Shown here piece by piece: positions 24,551 through 37,126 of a DNA stretch of 64,000 bases. Made by a program: the position numbers and the translations under genes. The stretch covers positions 186,001 through 250,000 of the forward strand of contig JAXGGA010000034.1 of NCBI GenBank assembly GCA_038373865.1. Reading direction: 5' to 3'. This stretch comes from Uloborus plumipes (Eukaryota > Arthropoda > Arachnida > Araneae > Uloboridae). The notes beneath the pieces are model-generated. The model was not told where the DNA came from and did no database searches. It saw only the letters and a program-made list of their open reading frames with translations. Positions within the stretch are counted from its first letter, which is position 1, and each line of letters starts with the position of its first letter.

Positions 24551-25241
24551 CAGTTCATTCTCCAATTCTCCGTGGCACAACTATACTGCTGCAAGTGGGG
24601 ATTGCTTTGTAACTGCCAGGGTGTCATTGTGACAATGTAAACTTTTTTACTGGTTTGAATATTGCGACACTTTTATACTTGTTACGGAGTTGGGAACGAT
24701 TATATTGGATGCCAGTGTTATGTATTTTACCATTACTTTTACCACTAGGCAAACTGTCGTGAATGATAGTGTTTCAATCAAAACACTGCGAATCGAAAAC
24801 ATGGAAGCTTTGTAATATATAGCATTCAAGTCATTTAATGAATAAATATCTTTGGGCTTGAAAAGAAAAATCAAGAATTTTGCAGTTTCAAAGCGCAAAT
24901 ACTGCAATTTTAATGCTTTAAAACGTAAATTTCTTAATTTACTTTTCAAGCATTAAGGTGTTTTTTCTTTATTTACTTATCTTTTTCGAGCCTTAAAGTT
25001 TGCTAGCAATTTTTGTGCGCCCTCAAACGTTGTAAAATTCTCAATTTACTATTCAAGTTATTTGCTGTTGTTTTTAGAATAAGAAAATAAGCAGCCATGA
25101 TCATTGTGACGGATGAAACTTGTTATAAACTTAATAATTTGCTACATTTATGTGAACTGTGTTGTGTGATGAAAATACAGATAACTTTTTCAAGGAACTA
25201 GCAATGCAAATTAAGAATTATTTCCAAATTAAGAATGTAAT

Positions 25242-25403
25242 CAGGGCCGTCATTTCAAGTTTTTACAGGGGGGGGGGGTAGAATCCAGACACAATGCAAT
25301 TTGATCGGAAAACATAAAAAACCACTCCCACTAAAATATAAATACGTTGATTTCTCAAAACGAGAGTGCCCCCCCCCCTTGACCCCCCTAAATGACGAGC
25401 CTG
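25242..25403. mobile_element. Small hAT-type MITE with G/C runs (162 bp)
   Basis: CAGGGCCGTCATTT and AAATGACGAGCCTG are inverted ends, flanked by a perfect 8 bp duplication AATGTAAT (25234-25241 and 25404-25411). Runs of G and of C lie just inside the ends and are mutually complementary. Confidence 0.88.
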
Positions 25404-25541
25404 AATGTAATAACAGATAACTGAAGCTTGTTATTACACAGAAAAATAAAGAATATAACAACAGATATTTTTGGTTTTGAATTTTGTTGTCACCATTTAT
25501 GAAGATTATTTGCTCTTAGGAAGCTTATTGAGAAATAGGTA

Positions 25542-25907
25542 CACTGCAAAAAATAAACTGTTGTGTTTACAGTATAATACTGAAAGCAGAGGTTTCATTC
25601 TAAAACTGTAAAATGCACCGTAATAAACTTTAAAACTATACTAGTCAGCGACTTAACTTGACACTGAACGTCACTACGGGCGGAGCCAATAAGAGCTCAC
25701 AGGCAGTCAGTGATCTCCTCTAATTCGCCAAGTAGGCTGTGACGTTTTATCTAGCTCATTTTTCATAGGCTAACGTCACGCTGAAGTCACGATGTTTTTG
25801 TCAAGAAACGTTGCAGTGTAGTATAGCAACTTTGCAGTTTATTACTATAAAATTACTATAAAATTAGCTGCAATATACTGTAAAAACAACATTTATTTTT
25901 TGCAGTG
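25542..25907. mobile_element. TIR MITE of the ACTGTAAAAACAACA family, copy 1
   Basis: CACTGCAAAAAATAAACTGT and its inverted partner ending ATTTATTTTTTGCAGTG bound 366 bp. Inside are TTTACAGTATAATACTG and repeated ACTATAAAATTA units. The centre (about 25640-25800) is more GC-rich and may be a nested insertion. Related copies lie at 35139 and 35557. Confidence 0.78.
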
Positions 25908-27019
25908 CAGGTGATTTACTGTATGTGTGATGGAGCAACAGGAAAAATTGGGCATGTGCTTTAAAACCTTATAGCATATTTTATGACGCAAGAGTTTTGT
26001 ACAGAAAAACCCTACCCCAACAAATAAGAAAGAGCATTTTTTAAGAGTGTAATTAGTGTAGATTAAAAAGTTTATGTAAATCGTAAAGTTATTGAACTGC
26101 AATGCCTGAAACGATAGATATTGACTTTATCAAAAACTGGAATTGAAGATTTATTTTTATAATTTTTTTAATTTTAAATTGTAAGTGAAGTTTTAAAGGT
26201 TGTACTTCATAGACTTTTTTTGCACCTGTTCTTGATGTTAAAGTCAAGTATTCTTTTCTCATAAGTTATAACAGAAAAAACGAACTATCTCAAAGTCACC
26301 CCATCTTAAAAAAAAATGTTAAAAAGAACTGAAAAAAGCAACATTTATTTATCTTTCTTTGTATTTACTTTTACAAGGCTAGAGCATCGAACCGTTAAAA
26401 ATCATTCATGGAAAGAAAAATTGATTTTTCAGCTATACGAAATATGGTATTGATATTCTGTAAATGTCAAAAGTTAGAAACGTGAAATATATTTACTATA
26501 TTTTTCTGCACATTAAATAAACTATAAATGGCAGCCAATTCTTATCAGGGCACTCTTTTCGTACCAATATAATCAAGTAAGAATAAATTGCTAAACCATA
26601 AAAGAAAGCCTTTCAATCAAACTTATATATCGTTTAATTTTCAAATGCAGCTACTACAACTTCAATCACTAAAGTTCTATTTCCTTTCATATTTCAATAT
26701 TTTATCTCTATACGGAAGCCTATAAAATGTTAAGCTGAGGAAGCTTTTGAAGAATCATTGCTTTTAGTATGAATTATATAAGATGCTTGATTAATTATTA
26801 TTTTTTTACTTCTTCAGAAATTCGAATATTAGCTGTTTTCAACATCTGACAACTATTACCAAAAACTATTTCCGTATTCATACAGACGAGCTATATTGTG
26901 TAAAATGAAACAATAAAAAGCTTTTCTGAATACTACTCTCAATTCGGTGTGAAATTTGTAAGCATTTTCTCAAAATTTATGGTGTAGAAAATTGTGCTCC
27001 TTGCGGTTATAAGATTATT
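25908..27019. other. Intergenic, no feature recognised
   Basis: AT-rich sequence without exon, RNA gene or terminal repeat that I could support. Confidence 0.5.
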
Positions 27020-27338
27020 CTCTAAATCAGCGTTTCCCAACCCTTTTCAGCTTACCTACCACTTGGTTGTACACCATGCTAAATTGTACCACTTCGTAAA
27101 AATGATAATATTTTGTCAAAGTCTTTTATTGCGAATGCATTTATTTATCTGTGTTATTCTTTTTATAGCCACGTATTCAAATCACATAATGAGAGCTCCA
27201 TTGAAGCACGCCTAAACGTTAAGATGTGCTATAAACTCATTGAAATTATAAACTCACTGTAAAAGTTTTATATTTATCTGCTATTTTGTATATTTCGTTA
27301 CTAATAAATGGTTTTAATAAAAACATAAGATTATAAAA

Positions 27339-28338
27339 AATATTTTTGGAAAAAAATAGAGCTGACTTCAGTTCAGAATTGTTCTAAAAAGTAAACAATA
27401 ATTTTATTCTTTGAACACCATTGACTCTACTTTCAAATATAAGTTTTAAAGTCGGAGCAGAAACAATAGATAGAATCATACGTAACCTATAGGGTAGTTG
27501 TGACCTATTGAATATCCCTTTTTTAACTACTAGATATTGTTAAGAGGCTTACAAAACACAAAAATTCACCATTGCCGAATTTTAAAACACAACGGTTGAT
27601 TCTTAATGATTTTTTTTAAAAACCCACGCGCAAAAAAAGCGCGCCTTGAAACCGAAACCCGTGACGTCGGATGGCAGTAACTTTCAGCCTTTCATCCATA
27701 AAAATTGGATTTTTGCTATATTATCGTTTCATTGCGGGATTTTCTCCTTCCGTAATCAATACCTTAAAGTCTACTAATTCACTATTTAAAACTGGATTTA
27801 TCAAAGAGCAATCCAATACTCTGCTAGGGGTGATTGTTTTGATATTTTTTGGCGAAATCCGTATTCAAATTTTTAGAACGCTTCACTTGGCGAGGAAAAA
27901 AAATTACGGCAGTTTAGAGCGAACAACAGTGCGGAAGCCGGAGAAACCGGTTTCTCGAGCTCCTCGCATCTAAAGCTTCTCGCTCTTTCTTCGCCTCAGT
28001 AGAAAGTTCCAAAGCGCCAACGAATGCCCAGTGACGTCACAACCGCTTGAAATTTAAAAATTATTTAAAAAAAAAACTACTTGTCGCAGCGCAAAAATTT
28101 TTTCGCCGTTGATAGCCACACATATTAATGTAACGGTACAAATGTTCTGTCCTATTTTGAATGGTTTTTCTAAAACATGTTGGTAAAATATGGTTAAATA
28201 TCATTTTACCTATCGTTTTGCGCTGACTTCAAAACCTATATTTGAAAGTAGTGTCGATGGTGTTCAAATAATAAAATTATTTTTACTTTTTAGAGCAATT
28301 TTAAACTGAAGTCGGTTCTATATATTTTTTAAAAATAC
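27339..28338. mobile_element. Nested element with ~120 bp inverted arms
   Basis: The left arm (27339-27460) and right arm (28222-28338) are inverted copies, for example CTACTTTCAAATATAAG against CTATATTTGAAAGTAG. The arms are well conserved. The unrelated ~760 bp centre includes CGCGCAAAAAAAGCGCGCC and two TGACGTC words. It is probably a MITE. Confidence 0.75.
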
Positions 28339-28914
28339 TTTATTTCATTCTATTTAGTGTGAATGTACTTTTAAAAAAGGGTTATGCTTCCATTACGAAA
28401 CTTCATTTCATTATTTCAATTAAATGCTCCATTACAAAAAAATAGGTATAAAAAATCAACGCGTCTGAAGTTTTAAACTATTGATACTAAAAGCTAATAA
28501 TTGTTCCTTTCTGGGATTTATTAGAGCGCTGTAATCAGCACCATTGAAACATTTACAGCTTTTCAACTAATTTATATTTCAAAACAATACGAGCTACTTG
28601 TCATAAAAATGTTTTGAACGTGGCCCCGTTAAGTGTTATTATCATTTGATGCAACAAAAAAAAAAAAAAAAACAGATTGCAATGTTAGTACTGAATTTCA
28701 TCTTTGCTGCAGAAAAGATTTCATTCAAACTGTCAGTATGATGACTATTAATATTACTGTGTTATGGCAATTTATTTCCTCAACAATTGTTTTTTTTAAT
28801 CATTTAACATAGCAAAATTGCATAAAATGAACAGTTTTTGCCCATAACTTTTTTTCTAAAGAACGATTATGGTCAATCCAAGGTATGGGACCTAAGTTGG
28901 ACCATCCCCTATCC

Positions 28915-28917
<3 letters not shown>

Positions 28918-28963
<46 letters not shown>
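28918..28963. repeat. Poly-A tract (~45 bases)
   Basis: A long A run, without evidence that it is a retrogene tail. Confidence 0.9.
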
Positions 28964-28966
<3 letters not shown>

Positions 28967-29454
28967 TCCAAATCGGTTCACTATTTCAGACGCTATGAAC
29001 TAACGAGAAAAAACATACATGAGCTTAGACTTGAGAACCTCCGTCTTTTTGAAGTCGTTTAAAACCCAATCAATTTATTCTTTAATCATGTTCAAATATT
29101 TTATAAAATATATTTAATGTGATCTTTATGTTTGTTTCGAAGAACATAATGTTTTAAAATTTGCTGATGGCTAACGGATAAATTTAAACTGGATAAATGG
29201 ATAAACGCACTGTAAACCATAAGCGATATTGATTATTACATTTTTGATCACCGACTGCAAAAATTAACACTGTTGCTGTGTAGTGTTATTAATTTAAATA
29301 TTTTTATGAATAACAGGAAAAACTGTCTATGATACGTTTTTATGCCCATCATTACTGATTATTTTCCGCTTATCACCTACTAGTCTATCGAGTAGCATCG
29401 GGACCCTCCGGAAAAAGCGTGCGCGTTCTTAGGTTGGGAATCTCTGTTCTAATA

Positions 29455-30307
29455 AAATGCCTTTGAACGCTTTGAAATAACAATAATAATAAAAGCATTG
29501 TTCATCAACTTTTCTTTTTTTCCGTAATATTCCGGATAAAACGTCATCTTCAGAAGCTTTGAAAAAACAGAGATCTAAGAATTGAAGCTTTTATTGATGG
29601 ATTGAGCGATTAGCTCAGAGGTGAGAAACCTACGGCCTCCATGAGTTTCTTGTGCCGATTATTAAAAGTTGGGTCTTTAATGAATTCTTGTTTAACTATT
29701 TGAGTTGTCTAAACCAGAATGTCAATTTTGAAATTATAACGTATCAAATTATTCAAGCTATGTTCAAAATAAGACATACGTCTGTGTTTTACTATAGTTT
29801 GCTGTCAGATTAAAGTTCGGATGAAAAATAAAATGTTATGTGAGCATGTAGGTCTTAGCATCAAGGTACTCACATCCCTGTCGTGATAGTATTACCGTAA
29901 TATCCATCATTAGCCGTCATGCCGGAAAAAGACGAGGTTGACCGGCATGCCGGATAATTCAAGGTTTATCTACAACGAAACGAAAGTAAATACCCAATTA
30001 TTTTAAACCGCAAAGCTGCAAGGGGAAAAATAATGAATCACCAAAGCGAATTTTTTTTTGAAGTACCCAGAAAATATAATAAAAGAAATTCTGTTCCTAA
30101 TTAAAAAAAAAAAATCTGATTTTTTTTTTTTTTTGAAAAGTGGAGGCATTCTCTTTTGATAAATTTGTCCTCTGTTAAGGGATGATACTGTCTTCAAATA
30201 ACTTTTTGACACTAAAAGGGATTTTAAAAAGTTTCGTAAAATGCTATTGAATATTCGTCTAAAAGATCATGCTCGTAGTTTAATTTCCTGCTTTTTTAAG
30301 TACCTCT
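29455..30307. other. Intergenic; possible hAT fragment and palindrome
   Basis: CTCAGAGGTGAGAAACCTAC near 29615 resembles a hAT terminus without a partner. CATGCCGGA occurs twice at 29919-29955, once inside the palindrome CCGGCATGCCGG. Confidence 0.35.
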
Positions 30308-30526
30308 TATAGAGCTTGTCTGGTAAGTAGGCCTCCGACACTGTCAATGTTTACCCCTTTTTGGGTAATAGAAAGGATAATTGGCTCTGAAATGAGTTGA
30401 GTTTCCTTCGTAGTTGTTTTTCAGAAGCATTTCAACTCAAATTCGCTGCAAGCACTCTCTCCTATTACCTGAAAAAGAGGTAAACATTGTGAGTGTCGGA
30501 GGTCAACTTTTCAGAGGAGCACTATA
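30308..30526. mobile_element. Fold-back MITE (219 bp)
   Basis: TATAGAGCTTGTCTGG faces the inverted CAGAGGAGCACTATA. Inside, CCTCCGACACTGTCAATGTT faces AACATTGTGAGTGTCGGAGG. The arms are about 90 bases with a few mismatches. Confidence 0.75.
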
Positions 30527-31245
30527 CTTATTACAGAATGCCAACATTTTCTTTAATGGTATGAATTCAATGGCTTTCATGGCAAATTACAGATACAAGC
30601 TTAGAGGATCAATCAAAGCTTCGCGTTGTGAAATTAGAGTCAAATATGCAGTTAAATTTCAACCAAGAAACAAAAGGAATATATCCCGCTACGTATTTTT
30701 TTAAAAATCGGATTTTTGAATTTTTTGCATTATCGCAATACGTTACTTGTGCATATCCTTAAACACTAAAATAGAAAAACTGACAAAGAGTATAAACATG
30801 TCTGTTTTTATAAAATAATTACAAATAAAAATCAATATATGATGCTTTTAATAGTATGATGCTTTTTAATTGCGTAAATGAAATGTTCAAAAATATTTCT
30901 GCTTCCTTAATTTTTTTTTTGAAGCGGTATTAAATATTTAGTTGCTTAGAAAAATAAAATCAATGAGTAATCTCGTAACAATTTATTGCCCTTGCCCTTG
31001 CTCAAAAACAAATGTTTTTGATTGTACTTTATGCTAAAAAAATGAGCGATTTAATGTTTTTTTTTTTCTAAAGTTATTATTATTATTACGATTTTTGTAC
31101 TTTGAAATAAATTGATAAAACTTTACAAAAACTATTATAATTGTATACAAGTTGATGTTATATAGGTTTTTCAATGAATGCGATCTCCTTTATTGCTGCA
31201 TTATTTAATTGTGACTTCCAGTGGAAAAAAAATCTGAATTAGTTA
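30527..31245. other. Intergenic, no feature recognised
   Basis: AT-rich sequence with poly-T and poly-A runs. I see no gene. Confidence 0.5.
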
Positions 31246-31253
31246 AATAGTCT

Positions 31254-31409
31254 CAGGGGTGGCCACTATGGGGGGGGGGGGAGGGGGGGGATCACGCCAC
31301 TGAAATTCTTAAGGGGGTGTTTTAAGGGATAGTTTTCTCATTCTAGGGGGTACTTTGAAACATTTGAGGTGGGTGCGTGGAGACGGAGGAGGGGAAATAG
31401 GCATCCCTG
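31254..31409. mobile_element. Small G-rich hAT-type MITE
   Basis: CAGGGGTGGCCACTAT and the inverted CAGGGATGCCTATTT are related ends. Flanks AATAGTCT and ATTGATCT match at 5 of 8 positions. Long G runs lie at 31270-31290. Boundaries are probable only. Confidence 0.5.
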
Positions 31410-33848
31410 ATTGATCTTGAGTGATTTAATAGCGATTAACTAGTCACGTCACCGAAAAAAGATTTCCAAGCTCACTCTTATAGTAAAACTCTTGTTGATT
31501 AGGTTTTAATTCCCTTTCGTTACAATTTTTGCAACATCTGAAGTTAAAAGCACGAATAAAATCATTATTAATTAGATACGCATTTTTAGGCAAGGTGAGC
31601 TAGCCTTGATAATTTTACGAGCATTAAAGTTGCTGCAAAAAAGCGATGATAAAATATCATAGCTTTTCTTAAAAGTTCATTGCTAGCAATCTCTGGGAGA
31701 AACGGGTTATTTGCTCATTGGAACATTTCCTGATGTAGGAAAACTAGAGATAAATACTCAAGCCGCCCACGCATTTCGATTACAAGGATGAAAACATGTC
31801 GTATTAAATCTAAATTGAGTAGAATTTTCAACACATCATTTTTGATAGTACAGAGAAGAATTTTGCAGAAATAAATGGTTATCCAGTGAATGTGTGAGGT
31901 GCGTAAGATGGGGAAAACGGCTGAGTACTACGAAATTGAAATTTACCAGACGAAAGCTCGGAGTAGGCGGATTAGAATTGAGATCAAAGGTACTGATTTC
32001 TGTAAAGTATGGAAACAGTTTGAAAATTTAATTGTATTTGCGAAATACGTAGATTTAACTTTATTGCAGAAATTCGAAATCAGATAGCATCGTTCAAAAA
32101 TTGCCCCCCCCCCCCATAAAAACTGAAACTTTTCTAACATATTGCTTTTGGGTGGGCGCTTACTCATGCAAAGTTATTGGTTATTATTATTGGAAAGAGT
32201 GTTCTAGATTGATGGGTTATTATTATTGGAAATGATGTTCGTTCATTTAGAGAGTTCAGTGGAGTACGTGTTTCAACCGTAATTTATTTCGTCATTTCCA
32301 TGAAAATATTTCATTTTAGACGAAATCGATTGTTGAATACATACGAGGGCTATTAGAAAAGTAAAAGGCCATATGTTGTTGCAGCCGCCCGGACTGCCCG
32401 GCCCTGGAACCGCCCATTGATAGAGAAAATACTCAATGGCACAGTGTAAAATTGGAATCCAAGTGACAGATATTAAAAAGAGAGGAAATGTTATGAGGAT
32501 TTATAATTAGTACTGTAGTGTATGAAAAAACGTATATTTGCCGAATGCAAGCATTGTCTGAAGCTTTTTCAACAAAGAAAATTTAAGTTATCACACACCG
32601 AAGCACTACCACTGATTTTTAGAAAAGTTTGATTAAAAAAACATTCAAATATAGATAAAAAGTTAAAAGGAGATACTTCTAACCTTTGAGGACCAAAAGT
32701 TTTGCGGTAGTGTATGAGCATTTTCGAGGTTTTAGCGTGTCGTTTCGAAAAAAAAAAAAGTAAATCGAAGATATTTAGTAACACATGAATATTAAGAATT
32801 AAAATATAATATTGTTCATAACTATTATTATAATTTGCTTTGGGAAATATTTGGTTTAAGGTCATGGTACTTCCCCAAAAATTCCCCATTATCGAACTTT
32901 CCGCGTTAGAAAGCAGCTAGGTTCATTAAAAAGTTATATCGACTTTGAGTAGTTTTCCACTAATGCATCTGGAATACGAAACTAAGCATCACTAAACGTT
33001 ACTATTGTAATTACTTTTAAACTGCAGCTTAGCAAACATCGTTTAAATGAAGTATAATTAAGTAAAATCGTGCCATGAATCAAAGAATTTTTCTAAATAC
33101 ATTGATGAAACATATCTGTATTAACAAAGTTGGGCTAAAATGTTGAATTTGTGGTGAAAATGGAAACTTTTAGACATTTGAAACGTATTTTTATTGCATT
33201 TTTCAAAGTCCCTATCCTACAAATTGCATTTAGTTCGCAAATGAGCTTTACTTCGCACAAAGGCAATTTCTTCAAAACGTACAACAACTTCCTACTCATT
33301 TGAAAAATTCGAAACTTTATCATGCTCAAAAAGTGTTTTTCCGCAATCAAATTTGCGTTAGAGGTAAATAAATATCTTTAATATTAGGCATTGATTTATG
33401 ACAGAGAGCATATTCGGGTACTTCAATGTGCTTTGGATTTCCATGTAAGTACTGTAATGCTTGTAACGCATAAATCAGAAGATTGATTTTGCGCGTATGA
33501 CTCAGTTTATGCTTCCGGATCCTTTAATTCAGCTACCCTAACGCTTAGAACTGGTAAAACAGTAGAAGCTAATTTTATCTGAAAACTTATTTTCCAATTC
33601 TTTTGCGTTTTCAGGATCCATGTAGTTGATTATTAACTAAGGAATTTTTGCAAGTTAGTTGCATAAATTAACTATTTTACAGTTATTATGAGACTTACTA
33701 CTTGAATCGTTGTTTTGATAACTGAGTTTTGCTCTTTTCGAACTATACTAGATTCCACATTAGTAAACATAAAGTTTTCGGATCAAAAATACTCAATAAT
33801 AAAATTGAAAACATATTCTGCAACTATTTTGTTTTTCTACATCTATGC
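31410..33848. other. Intergenic; possible mariner terminus at ~32342
   Basis: No gene is seen. ACGAGGGCTATTAGAAAAGT at about 32342 resembles a mariner terminal repeat, followed by GC-rich CGCCCGGACTGCCCGGCCC. I found no other end. Confidence 0.4.
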
Positions 33849-34377
33849 AGTTAAGGCTACAGTTGACACATTTTTTTTTCAATTATTGATATGTATATCT
33901 AAAACTTTGTGTACTTGTATATTTACTACATCCAAAAGCATAAAAAAATGGTGCAAAAACAATGAATACTTTTTTTGAAATTTAAAATTAAAAATTTTTT
34001 TAAACGAAATTTCATATGCTCCATTCGTCTGAAAAATTTATATAATTTTTCATTTTCTGCCAACTTTTATAAACTATCTCATAAAACATTACATGTAATG
34101 CATAAATTTATGCAATCATGCCTAATGATTATAAATTAAGTGGAAATTCAAAGTTTGACAAAAAAAATGTGACGCGTGGAGCATTTTGAAATGTTGTTAA
34201 AATTTTTTTTTAATTTTAAATTTCAAAAAAGGTATTCATTGTTTTTGCACCAATTTTTTAATGCTTTTAGACGTAGTAAATATACAAGCACCCAAAGTTT
34301 TAGACATATAGTTCAATGATTGCAAAAAAAAAAAAAAAAAAAAAAATCAATTTTTTTGTGTCCACTGTAGCTTTAAC
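33849..34377. mobile_element. Fold-back MITE (~530 bp)
   Basis: GTTAAGGCTACAGTTGACAC and the inverted GTTAAAGCTACAGTGGACAC are the ends. The arms continue with matching words such as GGTGCAAAAACAATGAATAC against GTATTCATTGTTTTTGCACC. Arm length is about 190 bases, with a short AT-rich centre. Confidence 0.85.
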
Positions 34378-35138
34378 TACTAAAAATGATTGCCTCTTGT
34401 AGGTTAATAATATAAAAGAAACGATTTTACTATCACACTGAATTTCCTGATGGCTTACAGTTTTTATCACCGAGTTTCATCATTTTCGGACTTAAGTATT
34501 ACATTCTACGCCAGTAAATAGATAACAAAACATATTGTGAAATAATGCCTAGCGTGTATATCAGTAGTTGGTAAAAACGACCTTACAAACTGCGTCTTGA
34601 ACGTCCACTTGTCCTATGTAGTTTCTGCGACGTTATCATTCCAGTCTAGACGTCTACATTGTAATGTGAAGTTTAAAATTCCCGTTTGAGTGACCATTTT
34701 AATTTGACCGAATGACTGAATGAACGAATATTTGACTCGGACAAAGTGAAGACTTGGAAATGCGATCTGTTTTGGAAGTATTATTCAGAGACCTTAGGAT
34801 TTAAGTTACTTTGGTTTCTTGCGTCATTTTCAAGGTGTATGTTTCGTAACCTCGCCAACTGCAGAAAAAATAATAAGTATTGAAACACTTATTCTTAAAT
34901 ATTTTTTCTCTTTCTTTCGAAAAATTAAGCATTTATTTATTTACTTATTATTTTTGCTTTTTTATTTTTATTTATTTTTGCTGCTATTTTTATTTACTTA
35001 CTATTTATTAATTCCCTTAAAATGATAAACAAATCAGTAGTTTGTTTACCGAAAAGGACAAAAAGAGAAAAGAAATCTTTATCTTTTCTTAAATTGTTTT
35101 ATGTATTATCATTGACAAAAACATAAATATCAATGTAG
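34378..35138. other. Intergenic, no feature recognised
   Basis: AT-rich, with a (TTTA/TTTT)n low-complexity patch at 34930-35010. Confidence 0.5.
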
Positions 35139-35466
35139 TACTTTGCGAAAAATAAACTGTTGTTTTTACAGTATAATACTTGACACAGAGTTCCAGTTTA
35201 AAACTGTAAAAGCGCAGTAATAAATTGTAAAACTAGCTATTTTAGTTTATTACCATAAAATTAGCTGAATTATACTGTAAAAACAACAGTGTGATACTGG
35301 CAGGAGAGGTTCCAGTTTAAAACTGTAAAATGCAGTAATAAACTGTAAAACCACCAATTTTACAGTATATTACTGTAAACTAGCAATTTTTCCAGTTTAT
35401 TATTGCAAAATTTCTATAAAATTAGCTGTATCATACTGTAAAAACAACATCCATTTTTTACATTGT
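35139..35466. mobile_element. TIR MITE of the ACTGTAAAAACAACA family, copy 2
   Basis: AATAAACTGTTGTTTTTACA at the left and TACTGTAAAAACAACAT at the right face each other. Inside, AAACTGTAAAA and TTTACAGTATATTACTGTAA units repeat. An internal ACTGTAAAAACAACAGT at about 35274 suggests a partial internal duplication or two merged copies. Confidence 0.72.
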
Positions 35467-35556
35467 GTCTAATTCAAGTTTGTTGGGGGAAATACTGAAT
35501 GTATTAGTGTCCTCTGGAGTTAAATCATCTTTTATAGAAGATAAGCCAGGAAACTG

Positions 35557-35782
35557 CACTGCCAAAAATAAGCCGTTGATTTTACAGTATAATACTGGCA
35601 GCAGAGGTTAAAGTTTAAAACTGTAAAAGCATGGTAATTAACAGTAAAACTAGCTATTTCACAGTTTAATACTGTAAAACTAGTAATTTTACCTTTTATT
35701 ACTGTAAAATTAGCAATTTTACAGTTTATTACCATAAAATTAGCTGTATTATACTGTAAAAACAACATTTATTTTTTAGTGT
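35557..35782. mobile_element. TIR MITE of the ACTGTAAAAACAACA family, copy 3
   Basis: CACTGCCAAAAATAAGCCGT at the left faces ACAACATTTATTTTTTAGTG at the right. Between them a ~30 base unit of the form TTTTACAGTTTATTACTGTA repeats about four times. The reverse-strand reading frame here is only this repeat translated. Confidence 0.78.
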
Positions 35783-36955
35783 CAGGTTCAAGTTGTTTCG
35801 ATCCCTCGATATTTCCTTTCACTTTGCATATTGCATTCTTTTGTATTCAATTTCATTGCGGATAATAGCGCTTATTTTCATATTAAGCTATAATTTAGTA
35901 AACAATATATCATTAGAAGTTACAGAGATATTTGATACATCATTTTCTAGTAAATAAGAAACGAAATTAGTGACTTCTGCCCTTTTTTAAAAAAATTATA
36001 TTGTTAAGAAATGCAATAGCAATTTCAGGCATTAAATAAAACTAGTACATTCAAAATCTGTGCAAAAAATTAATTTGCATCTAATATAAATATTCTACTC
36101 TAGTTGCAGCAATTACACTAGCAACACTTCCCTTCTTGGTAAAGTGATTAAGAAAATCGAAGTTGATCTTACATTGATTCATTATGCAGTTGTGTACAGA
36201 AAGGGGAAAAAAAATCACAACACTTAAAATTGAAATCTATACGTAATATTAAAGTAGTGTATTTACATTTCTAATCTATTTTTCAAATATTGGTCATTTT
36301 AAATCGATATTTCAATACAAAAAAAAAAAAAAAAAAGAGAAGATATCTCCATTAATGTCAATACTTAGTAATTCTGCAACGACGTTGGGATATATGTGTA
36401 CCCAAAGCTCAAAATTTATTTCATAAGTTATTGAAGATAAATAATTTATAAAACATTCTTTTTTAAATCAGTAATTCTGCATTAATTTCTTAATATTAGC
36501 AAAACAAAGAAATGCATTATTGTTCAAAAATAGATTTTTTTCGAAACCATCGCAAGTAAAATGCATCAGTGTTCATACTGTCATACTTCTACTTTTATTC
36601 AATTTTACTTTTAGTTGAAGATTTAATGTAGGTTATTATTTATTATCCAAATATTTTTTAGTTGAATTACAAACTAATCAAATCTCGGAAAATTTACTTT
36701 TATGGACCGCATAAGCACATATGTCCCACCACTTAACGCAAAAGCTAATGAACCAGTTTTCACAAAACTCCACATGTTATTTACTTCATCATTCAATAGT
36801 TTAATGAAAATTTCCATATTCTACAGTAAAGTGTATTATAGTCCTTAAAAGTTTTAAAAAATGATGCCTTTCTTTAAACGTCGTCATTTTTATATGGACG
36901 TTCTTTAAACATGCTTTTTCCGTAGTAATATTTCAAAGCCGAGTTTTCTTCTCAA
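35783..36955. other. Intergenic, no feature recognised
   Basis: AT-rich sequence with a poly-A run near 36320. I see no gene. Confidence 0.5.
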
Positions 36956-37126
36956 TGTAGGGTAGACCTACCAGTGAATGAACACCTCGTAATTTTTTTG
37001 AAAACTAAGTGTGCTCAAAACATTTTTCTAATGTGAATCGGTGTTAGTAATTTCCTTCTACACGTTTACAGAAAGAAAATGACTAGAAAATGCTGTATTT
37101 GTGCACAGGTAAGGGTATTCATTCAC

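Larger units (their letters stand above)
27028..29446. mobile_element. Non-autonomous hAT-type element (2.4 kb)
   Basis: CAGCGTTTCCCAACC at the left and CAGAGATTCCCAACC (inverted) at the right match at 13 of 15 positions and fit the hAT terminus type. The presumed 8 bp flanks CTCTAAAT and TTCTAATA agree at only 5 positions, so the copy is old. No transposase is visible. A ~1 kb inverted-repeat element lies inside. Confidence 0.65.

Noticed and set aside
35532..35768. A - strand frame with repeated NFTVIN-type units
   Set aside because: It is the translation of palindromic MITE units.
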